A DNA stretch of 64,000 nucleotides from Leucaena leucocephala (taxonomy: Eukaryota; Streptophyta; Magnoliopsida; Fabales; Fabaceae). This document shows positions 15,001 to 27,351 of the stretch, one piece after another (position 1 is the first letter of the stretch; each line of letters starts with the position of its first letter). The DNA lies in assembly GCA_037074615.1 (NCBI GenBank), contig CM073563.1, positions 14,678,501 through 14,742,500 of the forward strand, written 5' to 3'. A model generated the notes under the pieces. It saw only the letters and a list, made by a program, of their open reading frames with translations. It was not told the DNA's origin and searched no databases. Both the position numbers and the translations under genes were made by a program.

Positions 15001-18000
15001 TTCCTTAAGATATGGGTCTATGTAGGTCACGGAAGAGTTATCCATTGTTTCAAGCTACTTCTAGGCAAATGAAGCAAAACCTTGGCACTTCTCCTGACCA
15101 TAATGAAAGGTCCCCACCAATATCAACATTGAATATTCATTCTAGAATGCCACATTCCTCAAGATATGGGTCCATATAGGTCACAAAAGGGTCATCAATT
15201 GTTTCTAGTTTGACTCAAATGGAGCAAAATTCTTGAACTTGTCTATACTCGTAACTCACCCCCAATCTCAACTTTCAATATGAGTTCTAGAATGTCACTT
15301 CTCCAAAGATGTGGGTCCATGTAGGTCACAAAGTGTCATCCATTTTTTCAAAGTACTTTTCGGAAAATGTAGCGAAACTCTGGCACTTTTCCTGACCATA
15401 ATGGAAATTCCCCACCAATATCAACACTGACCATTCATTCTAGAATGCCACTTTCCTTAAGATATGGGTCCATATAGGTCACAACAGAGTCGTCAATTGT
15501 TCCAAGGTAGTTTTACGCAAATGTAGCAAAACTTTGGCACTTCACTTTTCTATAGTGATAACTCACCCCAATCTCAACTTTTAATACGAATTCTATAACA
15601 CCTATTTTCCTTAAGATATGGGTCTATGTAGGTCACGGAAGAGTTATCCATTGTTTCAAGCTACTTCTAGGCAAATGAAGCAAAACCTTGGCACTTCTCC
15701 CGACCATAATGAAAGGTCCCCACCAATATCAACATTGAATATTCATTCTAGAATGCCACATTCCTCAAGATATGGGTCCATATAGGTCACAAAAGGGTCA
15801 TCAATTGTTTCTAGTTTGACTCAAATGGAGCAAAATTCTTGAACTTGTCTATACTCGTAACTCACCTCCAATCTCAACTTTCAATATGAGTTCTAGAATG
15901 TCACTTCTCCAAAGATGTGGGTCCATGTAGGTCACAAAGTGTCATCCATTTTTTCAAAGTACTTTTCGGAAAATGTAGCGAAACTCTGGCACTTTTCCTG
16001 ACCATAATGGAAATTCCCCACCAATATCAACACTGACCATTCATTCTAGAATGCCACTTTCCTTAAGATATGGGTCCATATAGGTCACAACAGAGTCGTC
16101 AATTGTTCCAAGGTAGTTTTACGCAAATGTAGCAAAACTTTGGCACTTCACTTTTCTATAGTGATAACTCACCCCAATCTCAACTTTTAATACGAATTCT
16201 ATAACACCTATTTTCCTTAAGATATGGGTCTATGTAGGTCACGGAAGAGTTATCCATTGTTTCAAGCTACTTCTAGGCAAATGAAGCAAAACCTTGGCAC
16301 TTCTCCCGACCATAATGAAAGGTCCCCACCAATATCAACATTGAATATTCATTCTAGAATGCCACATTCCTCAAGATATGGGTCCATATAGGTCACAAAA
16401 GGGTCATCAATTGTTTCTAGTTTGACTCAAATGGAGCAAAATTCTTGAACTTGTCTATACTCGTAACTCACCCCCAATCTCAACTTTCAATATGAGTTCT
16501 AGAATGTCACTTCTCCAAAGATGTGGGTCCATGTAGGTCACAAAGTGTCATCCATTTTTTCAAAGTACTTTTCGGAAAATGTAGCGAAACTCTGGCACTT
16601 TTCCTGACCATAATGGAAATTCCCCACCAATATCAACACTGACCATTCATTCTAGAATGCCACTTTCCTTAAGATATGGGTCCATATAGGTCACAACAGA
16701 GTCGTCAATTGTTCCAAGGTAGTTTTACGCAAATGTAGCAAAACTTTGGCACTTCACTTTTCTATAGTGATAACTCACCCCAATCTCAACTTTTAATACG
16801 AATTCTATAACACCTATTTTCCTTAAGATATGGGTCTATGTAGGTCACGGAAGAGTTATCCATTGTTTCAAGCTACTTCTAGGCAAATGAAGCAAAACCT
16901 TGGCACTTCTCCCGACCATAATGAAAGGTCCCCACCAATATCAACATTGAATATTCATTCTAGAATGCCACATTCCTCAAGATATGGGTCCATATAGGTC
17001 ACAAAAGGGTCATCAATTGTTTCTAGTTTGACTCAAATGGAGCAAAATTCTTGAACTTGTCTATACTCGTAACTCACCCCCAATCTCAACTTTCAATATG
17101 AGTTCTAGAATGTCACTTCTCCAAAGATGTGGGTCCATGTAGGTCACAAAGTGTCATCCATTTTTTCAAAGTACTTTTCGGAAAATGTAGCGAAACTCTG
17201 GCACTTTTCCTGACCATAATGGAAATTCCCCACCAATATCAACACTGACCATTCAATCTAGAATGCCACTTTCCTTAAGATATGGGTCCATATAGGTCAC
17301 AACAGAGTCGTCAATTGTTCCAAGGTAGTTTTACGCAAATGTAGCAAAACTTTGGCACTTCACTTTTCTATAGTGATAACTCACCCCAATCTCAACTTTT
17401 AATACGAATTCTATAACACCTATTTTCCTTAAGATATGGGTCTATGTAGGTCACGGAAGAGTTATCCATTGTTTCAAGCTACTTCTAGGCAAATGAAGCA
17501 AAACCTTGGCACTTCTCCTGACCATAATGAAAGGTCCCCACCAATATCAACATTGAATATTCATTCTAGAATGCCACATTCCTCAAGATATGGGTCCATA
17601 TAGGTCACAAAAGGGTCATCAATTGTTTCTAGTTTGACTCAAATGGAGCAAAATTCTTGAACTTGTCTATACTTGTAACTCACCCCCAATCTCAACTTTC
17701 AATATGAGTTCTAGAATGTCACTTCTCCAAAGATGTGGGTCCATGTAGGTCACAAAGTGTCATCCATTTTTTCAAAGTACTTTTAGGAAAATGTAGCGAA
17801 ACTCTGGCACTTCTCCCGACCATAATGAAAAGTCCCCACCAATATCAACATTGAATATTCATTCTAGAATGCCACATTCCTCAAGATATGGGTCCATATA
17901 GGTCACAAAAGGGTCATCAATTGTTTCTAGTTTGACTCAAATGGAGCAAAATTCTTGAACTTGTCTATACTCGTAACTAACCCCCAATCTCAACTTTCAA

Positions 18001-21000
18001 TATGAGTTCTAGAATGTCACTTCTCCAAAGATGTGGGTCCATGTAGGTCACAAAGTGTCATCCATTTTTTCAAAGTACTTTTAGGAAAATGTAGCGAAAC
18101 TCTGGCACTTTTCCTGACCATAATGGAAATTCCCCACCAATATCAACACTGACCATTCATTCTAGAATGCCACTTTCCTTAAGATATGGGTCCATATAGG
18201 TCACAACAGAGTCGTCAATTGTTCCAAGGTAGTTTTACGCAAATGTAGCAAAACTTTGGCACTTCACTTTTCTATAGTGATAACTCACCCCAATCTCAAC
18301 TTTTAATACGAATTCTATAACACCTATTTTCCTTAAGATATGGGTCTATGTAGGTCACGGAAGAGTTATCCATTGTTTCAAGCTACTTCTAGGCAAATGA
18401 AGCAAAACCTTGGCACTTCTCCTGACCATAATGAAAGGTCCCCACCAATATCAACATTGAATATTCATTCTAGAATGCCACATTCCTCAAGATATGGGTC
18501 CATATAGGTCACAAAAGGGTCATCAATTGTTTCTAGTTTGACTCAAATGGAGCAAAATTCTTGAACTTGTCTATACTCGTAACTCACCCCCAATCTCAAC
18601 TTTCAATATGAGTTCTAGAATGTCACTTCTCCAAAGATGTGGGTCCATGTAGGTCACAAAGTGTCATCCATTTTTTCAAAGTACTTTTCGGAAAATGTAG
18701 CGAAACTCTGGCACTTTTCCTGACCATAATGGAAATTCCCCACCAATATCAACACTGACCATTCATTCTAGAATGCCACTTTCCTTAAGATATGGGTCCA
18801 TATAGGTCACAACAGAGTCGTCAATTGTTCCAAGGTAGTTTTACGCAAATGTAGCAAAACTTTGGCACTTCACTTTTCTATAGTGATAACTCACCCCAAT
18901 CTCAACTTTTAATACGAATTCTATAACACCTATTTTCCTTAAGATATGGGTCTATGTAGGTCACGGAAGAGTTATCCATTGTTTCAAGCTACTTCTAGGC
19001 AAATGAAGCAAAACCTTGGCACTTCTCCCGACCATAATGAAAGGTCCCCACCAATATCAACATTGAATATTCATTCTAGAATGCCACATTCCTCAAGATA
19101 TGGGTCCATATAGGTCACAAAAGGGTCATCAATTGTTTCTAGTTTGACTCAAATGGAGCAAAATTCTTGAACTTGTCTATACTCGTAACTCACCCCCAAT
19201 CTCAACTTTCAATATGAGTTCTAGAATGTCACTTCTCCAAAGATGTGGGTCCATGTAGGTCACAAAGTGTCATCCATTTTTTCAAAGTACTTTTCGGAAA
19301 ATGTAGCGAAACTCTGGCACTTTTCCTGACCATAATGGAAATTCCCCACCAATATCAACACTGACCATTCATTCTAGAATGCCACTTTCCTTAAGATATG
19401 GGTCCATATAGGTCACAACAGAGTCGTCAATTGTTCCAAGGTAGTTTTACGCAAATGTAGCAAAACTTTGGCACTTCACTTTTCTATAGTGATAACTCAC
19501 CCCAATCTCAACTTTTAATACGAATTCTATAACACCTATTTTCCTTAAGATATGGGTCTATGTAGGTCACGGAAGAGTTATCCATTGTTTCAAGCTACTT
19601 CTAGGCAAATGAAGCAAAACCTTGGCACTTCTCCCGACCATAATGAAAGGTCCCCACCAATATCAACATTGAATATTCATTCTAGAATGCCACATTCCTC
19701 AAGATATGGGTCCATATAGGTCACAAAAGGGTCATCAATTGTTTCTAGTTTGACTCAAATGGAGCAAAATTCTTGAACTTGTCTATACTCGTAACTCACC
19801 CCCAATCTCAACTTTCAATATGAGTTCTAGAATGTCACTTCTCCAAAGATGTGGGTCCATGTAGGTCACAAAGTGTCATCCATTTTTTCAAAGTACTTTT
19901 CGGAAAATGTAGCGAAACTCTGGCACTTTTCCTGACCATAATGGAAATTCCCCACCAATATCAACACTGACCATTCATTCTAGAATGCCACTTTCCTTAA
20001 GATATGGGTCCATATAGGTCACAACAGAGTCGTCAATTGTTCCAAGGTAGTTTTACGCAAATGTAGCAAAACTTTGGCACTTCACTTTTCTATAGTGATA
20101 ACTCACCCCAATCTCAACTTTTAATACGAATTCTATAACACCTATTTTCCTTAAGATATGGGTCTATGTAGGTCACGGAAGAGTTATCCATTGTTTCAAG
20201 CTACTTCTAGGCAAATGAAGCAAAACCTTGGCACTTCTCCCGACCATAATGAAAGGTCCCCACCAATATCAACATTGAATATTCATTCTAGAATGCCACA
20301 TTCCTCAAGATATGGGTCCATATAGGTCACAAAAGGGTCATCAATTGTTTCTAGTTTGACTCAAATGGAGCAAAATTCTTGAACTTGTCTATACTCGTAA
20401 CTCACCCCCAATCTCAACTTTCAATATGAGTTCTAGAATGTCACTTCTCCAAAGATGTGGGTCCATGTAGGTCACAAAGTGTCATCCATTTTTTCAAAGT
20501 ACTTTTCGGAAAATGTAGCGAAACTCTGGCACTTTTCCTGACCATAATGGAAATTCCCCACCAATATCAACACTGACCATTCAATCTAGAATGCCACTTT
20601 CCTTAAGATATGGGTCCATATAGGTCACAACAGAGTCGTCAATTGTTCCAAGGTAGTTTTACGCAAATGTAGCAAAACTTTGGCACTTCACTTTTCTATA
20701 GTGATAACTCACCCCAATCTCAACTTTTAATACGAATTCTATAACACCTATTTTCCTTAAGATATGGGTCTATGTAGGTCACGGAAGAGTTATCCATTGT
20801 TTCAAGCTACTTCTAGGCAAATGAAGCAAAACCTTGGCACTTCTCCCGACCATAATGAAAGGTCCCCACCAATATCAACATTGAATATTCATTCTAGAAT
20901 GCCACATTCCTCAAGATATGGGTCCATATAGGTCACAAAAGGGTCATCAATTGTTTCTAGTTTGACTCAAATGGAGCAAAATTCTTGAACTTGTCTATAC

Positions 21001-24000
21001 TCGTAACTCACCCCCAATCTCAACTTTCAATATGAGTTCTAGAATGTCACTTCTCCAAAGATGTGGGTCCATGTAGGTCACAAAGTGTCATCCATTTTTT
21101 CAAAGTACTTTTCGGAAAATGTAGCGAAACTCTGGCACTTTTCCTGACCATAATGGAAATTCCCCACCAATATCAACACTGACCATTCATTCTAGAATGC
21201 CACTTTCCTTAAGATATGGGTCCATATAGGTCACAACAGAGTCGTCAATTGTTCCAAGGTAGTTTTACGCAAATGTAGCAAAACTTTGGCACTTCACTTT
21301 TCTATAGTGATAACTCACCCCAATCTCAACTTTTAATACGAATTCTATAACACCTATTTTCCTTAAGATATGGGTCTATGTAGGTCACGGAAGAGTTATC
21401 CATTGTTTCAAGCTACTTCTAGGCAAATGAAGCAAAACCTTGGCACTTCTCCCGACCATAATGAAAGGTCCCCACCAATATCAACATTGAATATTCATTC
21501 TAGAATGCCACATTCCTCAAGATATGGGTCCATATAGGTCACAAAAGGGTCATCAATTGTTTCTAGTTTGACTCAAATGGAGCAAAATTCTTGAACTTGT
21601 CTATACTCGTAACTCACCCCCAATCTCAACTTTCAATATGAGTTCTAGAATGTCACTTCTCCAAAGATGTGGGTCCATGTAGGTCACAAAGTGTCATCCA
21701 TTTTTTCAAAGTACTTTTCGGAAAATGTAGCGAAACTCTGGCACTTTTCCTGACCATAATGGAAATTCCCCACCAATATCAACACTGACCATTCATTCTA
21801 GAATGCCACTTTCCTTAAGATATGGGTCCATATAGGTCACAACAGAGTCGTCAATTGTTCCAAGGTAGTTTTACGCAAATGTAGCAAAACTTTGGCACTT
21901 CACTTTTCTATAGTGATAACTCACCCCAATCTCAACTTTTAATACGAATTCTATAACACCTATTTTCCTTAAGATATGGGTCTATGTAGGTCACGGAAGA
22001 GTTATCCATTGTTTCAAGCTACTTCTAGGCAAATGAAGCAAAACCTTGGCACTTCTCCCGACCATAATGAAAGGTCCCCACCAATATCAACATTGAATAT
22101 TCATTCTAGAATGCCACATTCCTCAAGATATGGGTCCATATAGGTCACAAAAGGGTCATCAATTGTTTCTAGTTTGACTCAAATGGAGCAAAATTCTTGA
22201 ACTTGTCTATACTCGTAACTCACCCCCAATCTCAACTTTCAATATGAGTTCTAGAATGTCACTTCTCCAAAGATGTGGGTCCATGTAGGTCACAAAGTGT
22301 CATCCATTTTTTCAAAGTACTTTTCGGAAAATGTAGCGAAACTCTGGCACTTTTCCTGACCATAATGGAAATTCCCCACCAATATCAACACTGACCATTC
22401 ATTCTAGAATGCCACTTTCCTTAAGATATGGGTCCATATAGGTCACAACAGAGTCGTCAATTGTTCCAAGGTAGTTTTACGCAAATGTAGCAAAACTTTG
22501 GCACTTCACTTTTCTATAGTGATAACTCACCCCAATCTCAACTTTTAATACGAATTCTATAACACCTATTTTCCTTAAGATATGGGTCTATGTAGGTCAC
22601 GGAAGAGTTATCCATTGTTTCAAGCTACTTCTAGGCAAATGAAGCAAAACCTTGGCACTTCTCCCGACCATAATGAAAGGTCCCCACCAATATCAACATT
22701 GAATATTCATTCTAGAATGCCACATTCCTCAAGATATGGGTCCATATAGGTCACAAAAGGGTCATCAATTGTTTCTAGTTTGACTCAAATGGAGCAAAAT
22801 TCTTGAACTTGTCTATACTCGTAACTCACCCCCAATCTCAACTTTCAATATGAGTTCTAGAATGTCACTTCTCCAAAGATGTGGGTCCATGTAGGTCACA
22901 AAGTGTCATCCATTTTTTCAAAGTACTTTTCGGAAAATGTAGCGAAACTCTGGCACTTTTCCTGACCATAATGGAAATTCCCCACCAATATCAACACTGA
23001 CCATTCAATCTAGAATGCCACTTTCCTTAAGATATGGGTCCATATAGGTCACAACAGAGTCGTCAATTGTTCCAAGGTAGTTTTACGCAAATGTAGCAAA
23101 ACTTTGGCACTTCACTTTTCTATAGTGATAACTCACCCCAATCTCAACTTTTAATACGAATTCTATAACACCTATTTTCCTTAAGATATGGGTCTATGTA
23201 GGTCACGGAAGAGTTATCCATTGTTTCAAGCTACTTCTAGGCAAATGAAGCAAAACCTTGGCACTTCTCCTGACCATAATGAAAGGTCCCCACCAATATC
23301 AACATTGAATATTCATTCTAGAATGCCACATTCCTCAAGATATGGGTCCATATAGGTCACAAAAGGGTCATCAATTGTTTCTAGTTTGACTCAAATGGAG
23401 CAAAATTCTTGAACTTGTCTATACTTGTAACTCACCCCCAATCTCAACTTTCAATATGAGTTCTAGAATGTCACTTCTCCAAAGATGTGGGTCCATGTAG
23501 GTCACAAAGTGTCATCCATTTTTTCAAAGTACTTTTAGGAAAATGTAGCGAAACTCTGGCACTTCTCCCGACCATAATGAAAAGTCCCCACCAATATCAA
23601 CATTGAATATTCATTCTAGAATGCCACATTCCTCAAGATATGGGTCCATATAGGTCACAAAAGGGTCATCAATTGTTTCTAGTTTGACTCAAATGGAGCA
23701 AAATTCTTGAACTTGTCTATACTCGTAACTAACCCCCAATCTCAACTTTCAATATGAGTTCTAGAATGTCACTTCTCCAAAGATGTGGGTCCATGTAGGT
23801 CACAAAGTGTCATCCATTTTTTCAAAGTACTTTTAGGAAAATGTAGCGAAACTCTGGCACTTTTCCTGACCATAATGGAAATTCCCCACCAATATCAACA
23901 CTGACCATTCATTCTAGAATGCCACTTTCCTTAAGATATGGGTCCATATAGGTCACAACAGAGTCGTCAATTGTTCCAAGGTAGTTTTACGCAAATGTAG

Positions 24001-25341
24001 CAAAACTTTGGCACTTCACTTTTCTATAGTGATAACTCACCCCAATCTCAACTTTTAATACGAATTCTATAACACCTATTTTCCTTAAGATATGGGTCTA
24101 TGTAGGTCACGGAAGAGTTATCCATTGTTTCAAGCTACTTCTAGGCAAATGAAGCAAAACCTTGGCACTTCTCCCGACCATAATGAAAGGTCCCCACCAA
24201 TATCAACATTGAATATTCATTCTAGAATGCCACATTCCTCAAGATATGGGTCCATATAGGTCACAAAAGGGTCATCAATTGTTTCTAGTTTGACTCAAAT
24301 GGAGCAAAATTCTTGAACTTGTCTATACTCGTAACTCACCCCCAATCTCAACTTTCAATATGAGTTCTAGAATGTCACTTCTCCAAAGATGTGGGTCCAT
24401 GTAGGTCACAAAGTGTCATCCATTTTTTCAAAGTACTTTTCGGAAAATGTAGCGAAACTCTGGCACTTTTCCTGACCATAATGGAAATTCCCCACCAATA
24501 TCAACACTGACCATTCATTCTAGAATGCCACTTTCCTTAAGATATGGGTCCATATAGGTCACAACAGAGTCGTCAATTGTTCCAAGGTAGTTTTACGCAA
24601 ATGTAGCAAAACTTTGGCACTTCACTTTTCTATAGTGATAACTCACCCCAATCTCAACTTTTAATACGAATTCTATAACACCTATTTTCCTTAAGATATG
24701 GGTCTATGTAGGTCACGGAAGAGTTATCCATTGTTTCAAGCTACTTCTAGGCAAATGAAGCAAAACCTTGGCACTTCTCCCGACCATAATGAAAGGTCCC
24801 CACCAATATCAACATTGAATATTCATTCTAGAATGCCACATTCCTCAAGATATGGGTCCATATAGGTCACAAAAGGGTCATCAATTGTTTCTAGTTTGAC
24901 TCAAATGGAGCAAAATTCTTGAACTTGTCTATACTTGTAACTCACCCCCAATCTCAACTTTCAATATGAGTTCTAGAATGTCACTTCTCCAAAGATGTGG
25001 GTCCATGTAGGTCACAAAGTGTCATCCATTTTTTCAAAGTACTTTTAGGAAAATGTAGCGAAACTCTGGCACTTTTCCTGACCATAATGGAAATTCCCCA
25101 CCAATATCAACACTGAACATTCATTCTAGAATGCCACTTTCCTTAAGATATGGGTCCATATAGGTCACAACAGAGTCGTCAATTGTTCCAAGGTAGTTTT
25201 ACGCAAATGTAGCAAAACTTTGGCACTTCACTTTTCTATAGTGATAACTCACCCCAATCTCAACTTTTAATACGAATTCTATAACACCTATTTTCCTTAA
25301 GATATGGGTCTATGTAGGTCACGGAAGAGTTATCCATTGTT

Positions 25342-25346
25342 TCAAG
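25342..25346. other. Target site duplication, left copy (tcaag)
   Basis: The 5 bp before the solo LTR, repeated directly after it at 27347-27351. The undisturbed satellite reads tttcaagctacttc at this point, so the insertion duplicated tcaag. Confidence 0.95.
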
Positions 25347-26015
25347 TGTAAGGAATTGGAAGACACGCAGCGGAAATAAACTTAAAAATTTTCCATTCCT
25401 TGCCAGGATCTGCCGTATGTGTTTAAGTCAAGTGGAAAGAATCATTACCCTTAGTTCTGCTCAGCGAATTTCACAGCTTCTCTACGTGGGTGGTGATCTC
25501 TTTCTGATCGCAAGAAATCGACGGAGTGTTCCTCAGCGACCTTCACAGATTCTCTCCGCGGACGGTGGTCTCTTTCCGATCACAAGAAGTCGACGCCTCA
25601 GGTCGGCTTCCTCTACTGGTATCCACACGAACAGCGTTCCAACCACGAACGACGTGCTAGCGTCTCCTGTCCCTCCAAGGCTTTCACAAGTCTCCGTCTC
25701 TATTTCAGCAGTTTCTTGTCTGCAAACCTTTTGCAGATTCCGTTCGGCCTTTTGTGTTCTGTGTTCTTTTCAAACGTAGCTCCTCCAATCAGATATAGAG
25801 GATGCTATGCGTTTTTACACCTGACCTAATTGGATTTTGGAGTTAATCTTATATTAATTCCGAATTGATACAATATCATATATTGTATAATTTTATAAGA
25901 AACTAATTAAATAAAATAATATTAAATCCGTCCCACAGATTTAATTACTTATTTATTTAACTTTAAATAAAGATGAGACTGAGTTATATTTGATTTATTC
26001 CCATAAATCAAATTT

Positions 26016-26370
26016 GAGATATCCTATCAATTTAAATTTCGAATTTCAAACGTGATAGAGATTTAATTTATCCTTATAAATTAAATCTTATAAATATCTC
26101 TTATATGAGATATCCTATCAATTTGAATTTCGAATTTCAAACGTGATAGAGATTTAATTTATCCTTATAAATTAAATCTTATAAATATCTCTTATATGAG
26201 ATATCCTATCAATTTGAATTTCGAATTTCAAACGTGATAGAGATTTAATTTATCCTTATAAATTAAATCTTATAAATATCTCTTATATGAGATATCCTAT
26301 CAATTTGAATTTCGAATTCAAACATGATAGGGATTTAATTTATCCTTATAAATTAAATCTCATATATCTC
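26016..26370 (+). repeat. 91-bp tandem repeat inside the solo LTR, about 4 copies
   Basis: The motif gagatatcctatcaattt starts at 26016, 26107, 26198 and 26289, spaced exactly 91 bp. Each copy contains atttcgaatttcaaacgtga and an AT-rich stretch. The fourth copy has diverged (cgaattcaaacatgataggg) and degrades into AT-rich sequence. Such sub-repeats are common inside LTRs, so this is probably lineage-specific LTR growth. Confidence 0.92.
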
Positions 26371-26441
26371 ATATACATAATATATATATATATACGAATT
26401 TATATATATACGAATATAAATATAAATAAATATATATATAC
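26371..26441. repeat. AT-rich simple repeat
   Basis: Runs of tatata interrupted by cgaa (tatacgaattta, tatacgaatataaa). It lies directly after the 91-bp repeats and produces a low-complexity minus-strand reading frame that is not a gene. Confidence 0.85.
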
Positions 26442-26455
26442 ATTCACCTGGATCT

Positions 26456-26490
26456 TTCATTGAATCTGGACATGTCTTAGATTCAATGAA
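26456..26490. repeat. Perfect 12-bp inverted repeat (hairpin) in the solo LTR
   Basis: ttcattgaatct at 26456-26467 pairs with agattcaatgaa at 26479-26490 across an 11-nt loop holding the palindrome gacatgtc. The word tgaatctggacat also recurs directly at 26461-26473 and 26487-26499. Function is unknown. Confidence 0.75.
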
Positions 26491-26650
26491 TCTGGACATC
26501 ATAGCTCGTGTTGGGCTATTTTGTGTGCGACCCTGTAGGCCCATATGAAGTTGGCAGTGGGCCATTTGCTATACTAGCCCACAAGTCGCAAGCGGTCTCT
26601 AGCAAGACATAACAACTACCCAAATCATATGAGGATCGATAAACGATGTA

Positions 26651-26660
26651 ACCTTTTATA
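26651..26660 (-). promoter_or_regulatory. Possible TATA box of the solo LTR
   Basis: The minus strand reads TATAAAAGGT here, about 690 bp from the inferred LTR start. That position would suit a U3 promoter if the LTR is on the minus strand. The neighbourhood is AT-rich, so a chance match is possible. Confidence 0.35.
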
Positions 26661-27346
26661 CAACCATATCATGTCCCTTCTGTCACGCGATATTTTGGTC
26701 ATGGATGAGGCATGGATAATGTCATCCTCCTATTCCCGACCGTTACTTTCTCGATCCCTGAGTAGTCTGACTATAGAAATGGAACTACCTTTCCATTACA
26801 GTATGGCCATACATTTCTCAGACTCACTCATCGAGGGGCCCAGTAATATCTCTCCACGAATGTGAGGGACAAATTCCATCTTGACCATTCACATTCCTCC
26901 GCATGAAAAACCACTAAGCCCAAACATAGTCTTTATGATCACTCGGTCAAAAGTGACTTTTGACTAGGTCAAAGCTGAGCATTTTGTCATGTAGGAATCC
27001 ATGATGATCTCAGGTCAAAGGGCATATTGACATGGTTTGTATATGAGAGAAGCTTATGACGTTACCCATGCAGTTCTCTCATAGCGGGTCGGTCCAACAC
27101 CCTGTACTCTTACATGTGCTTATGACTTTGATTTATATCTCTATACATCTTCAAAGTCATACTGGTCTTATTTCATCTGTGCTCCCACATAGATGATCGA
27201 CCAGGGACATTTAGGATAATATCATGAATTATCCAAGGATGGTCATCATAGTAAACATGCAAATAATATGATAACTCAATTAATAAATTCATAAATCAAT
27301 AATGTTCATAAGACAATGATTGGCCCCTAGGGCACGATTTCCAACA

Positions 27347-27351
27347 TCAAG
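27347..27351. other. Target site duplication, right copy (tcaag)
   Basis: Direct repeat of 25342-25346. The satellite resumes as tcaagctacttctaggc with no loss of phase. Confidence 0.95.

Larger units (their letters stand above)
1..25346 (+). repeat. Homogeneous satellite array, block A (606-bp tetramer HOR)
   Basis: Head-to-tail satellite of four related ~150-bp monomers. The unit-start motif gaatattcat recurs at 1, 607, 905, 1511, 2117, 2723, 3021, 3627 and onward. The intervals are always 606 bp (tetramer) or 298 bp (dimer). From 1 to 24816 this gives 38 tetramers and 6 dimers (starts 607, 2723, 10293, 14227, 17555, 23307), then a tetramer from 24817 that is split by an LTR. I found no unit of another length, so indels are essentially absent. 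Units differ by a few shared substitutions: ctcgtaactcacc against cttgtaactcacc, ttttcggaaa against ttttaggaaa, and gaccattc against gaacattc. No coding capacity is supported. Centromeric, pericentromeric or knob location is plausible but not shown by the sequence. Confidence 0.97.
25347..27346 (-). mobile_element. Solo LTR, 2,000 bp, Ty1/copia-like
   Basis: The element has TG...CA ends (tgtaaggaattgg ... gatttccaaca), is exactly 2,000 bp long and is flanked by the 5-bp duplication tcaag. It holds no terminal repeats of its own, no primer site, no polypurine tract and no credible ORF. It is therefore best read as a solo LTR left by LTR-LTR recombination. Minus orientation is favoured because the minus strand starts TGTTGGAAATCGTGCCC and ends with a CCGCTGCG-containing tail, which I associate with plant copia LTRs; this is recall, not a search. 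The 606-bp HOR phase continues across it: 24817 + 606 + 2005 = 27428, the next unit start. ORFs of 70 to 120 codons inside it have no recognisable motifs and I do not call them. Confidence 0.85.

Noticed and set aside
25417..25779. 120-codon plus-strand frame at the left end of the solo LTR
   Set aside because: Low-complexity Ser/Arg-rich content, opposite to the inferred LTR orientation, no motif.
26629..26865. 78-codon plus-strand frame in the solo LTR
   Set aside because: No homology recognised; lies across the possible minus-strand TATA box and has no supporting features.
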